Assembly: GCA_041665525.1 (NCBI GenBank)
Contig: JBAYIS010000010.1
Coordinates: 1-64,000 of the forward strand
Length of the DNA: 64,000 bases
Direction: 5' to 3'
Origin: UBA8401 sp041665525
GTDB taxonomy: Bacteria > Bacteroidota > Ignavibacteria > UBA10030 > UBA8401
The notes below the pieces were generated by a model. It did no database searches, had not been told where the DNA came from, and was given only the letters and a program-made list of their open reading frames with translations. Of this stretch, positions 63,383-64,000 are shown in pieces. The position numbers were made by a program, and so were the translations under genes. Within the stretch, counting starts at the first letter, position 1; every line of letters starts with the position of its first letter.

Positions 63383-64000
63383 TTACTTGAGAAGCATCGA
63401 CTCTTTCATCCCCAGGATCTTCATCATCTTGCCTGCGAGTTGTTCCAGGAGTGACCGGTGCTGCTCGACAGAGCCGAACCGCTCGGCGTAATCGTGCATC
63501 GCGGCAATCATTCCGATGTCCTTTCCCGCTTTCTCACTCAAGTAGTATTTGTTATTCATGATCTCGATGTAGAGCTCTGCCGCCGTTTTTCCTTGAAAGA
63601 ATTCCAGAATGTGTTCGGACCGGAAGAGGGTGCAGATCGGGACGAAGATGGTTTCATACCAATCCCGCGTAGCGGCGGCAAGGTCCACATCCTGCCGCAG
63701 CCGCTCACTCATATACCACTTATGTTCTTCGATATGTTTCAGGAACTGGTCGACATAGGCAGGATTGAAGATGCTTCCGAGGAACTTGTCGATGTTGAAC
63801 GATGTCTGCTGTTCGAACTTCTTTTTTTTCATCTCTACCTTATAAAGCAGCTGATAACGCTCGCGAATAAACTCTTTGTCTTCTTCGGTACCGGCGAGTT
63901 CACGCTTAATGCCGCTCGCCCGCAAATCTTCCACGATCCAGTCCATCGATTCGAAGAAGAAGGCCAAGTCCGCTTCGCGCAGGGATCGGGAGATGCAGGG
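63383..64000 (-). CDS. DUF4032-like protein, C-terminal part, runs off right edge
   Basis: The frame is open up to the right edge (residues ...SRSLREADLAFFFESMDW...), so the start is outside; a TTG at 63967 is not a convincing start. At least 205 residues are present. ATRDWYETIFVPICTLFRSE and AELYIEIMNNKYYLSEKAGK, DIGMIAAMHDYAERFG resemble the C-terminal domain of DUF4032 proteins, where WYD...P and WYLSE...G motifs recur. Function unknown; the fit is moderate. Confidence 0.55.
   Translation of the reverse strand, partial: PCISRSLREADLAFFFESMDWIVEDLRASGIKRELAGTEEDKEFIRERYQLLYKVEMKKKKFEQQTSFNIDKFLGSIFNPAYVDQFLKHIEEHKWYMSERLRQDVDLAAATRDWYETIFVPICTLFRSEHILEFFQGKTAAELYIEIMNNKYYLSEKAGKDIGMIAAMHDYAERFGSVEQHRSLLEQLAGKMMKILGMKESMLLK

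Overview
The window looks like chromosomal DNA of a member of the Bacteroidota/Chlorobiota-Ignavibacteria lineage. The signs are a C-terminal type IX secretion sorting domain carrying YPNPFNPATTI, a GH97 glucosidase, a YebC of the form seen in Bacteroidetes, weak Shine-Dalgarno sites, and moderate GC. It is a core-genome region around the replication initiator, with several accessory islets. No tRNA, rRNA, CRISPR array, transposase or prophage was seen.

Layout. 0-6.6 kb: the start of yebC (leaving the left edge), then a plus-strand run (DHCW cupin, Asp/Glu racemase, HEAT-like protein, GH97, SlyD-type isomerase, small membrane protein, DUF1801, DUF2200). 6.9-9.4 kb: an Mla/MCE lipid transport operon. 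9.5-11.2 kb: an SPFH protein, a hypothetical protein and an Arc-like DNA-binding protein. 11.3-12.8 kb: a glycosyltransferase with 15 CA dinucleotides in its reading frame. 13.2-16.1 kb: an unrecognised lipoprotein plus two tandem paralogous coiled-coil envelope proteins behind gyrA. 16.2-28.6 kb: gyrA, gyrB, DUF721, recF, dnaN and dnaA on the minus strand, with rpmH, rnpA, yidD and yidC diverging; DnaA boxes lie on both sides of dnaA. 28.7-39 kb: the complete kdpFABC potassium pump with kdpD/kdpE, behind an APC permease and a structured leader. 39-46 kb: GNAT, M28 peptidase, lipoproteins, MsrA, SRAP. 46.7-52.4 kb: AraC-type regulator, frameshifted thioesterase, T9SS cargo, a two-enzyme agmatine-to-putrescine pathway, FabF. 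52.5-55.4 kb: a bufferin-like RiPP operon. 55.4-58.4 kb: cytochrome P460 lipoprotein and a two-component system. 58.6-64 kb: propeller histidine kinase, esterase, MarC, and a partial DUF4032-like gene.

Most interesting parts. The RiPP operon has a secreted precursor with six cysteines in an 18-residue tandem repeat, an MNIO maturase (DUF692), its DUF2063 partner and a DoxX protein. A perfect inverted repeat lies upstream, a cloverleaf-like RNA sits between precursor and enzymes, and a strong terminator closes it. The (CA)15 tract in the glycosyltransferase would act as a phase-variation switch, since both other frames stop within ten codons. Three MITE-like elements share terminal repeats. 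GyrA carries Gln at position 83. Genes right of yidC lie almost entirely on the minus strand, head-on to a fork leaving dnaA, which complicates placing the origin there.
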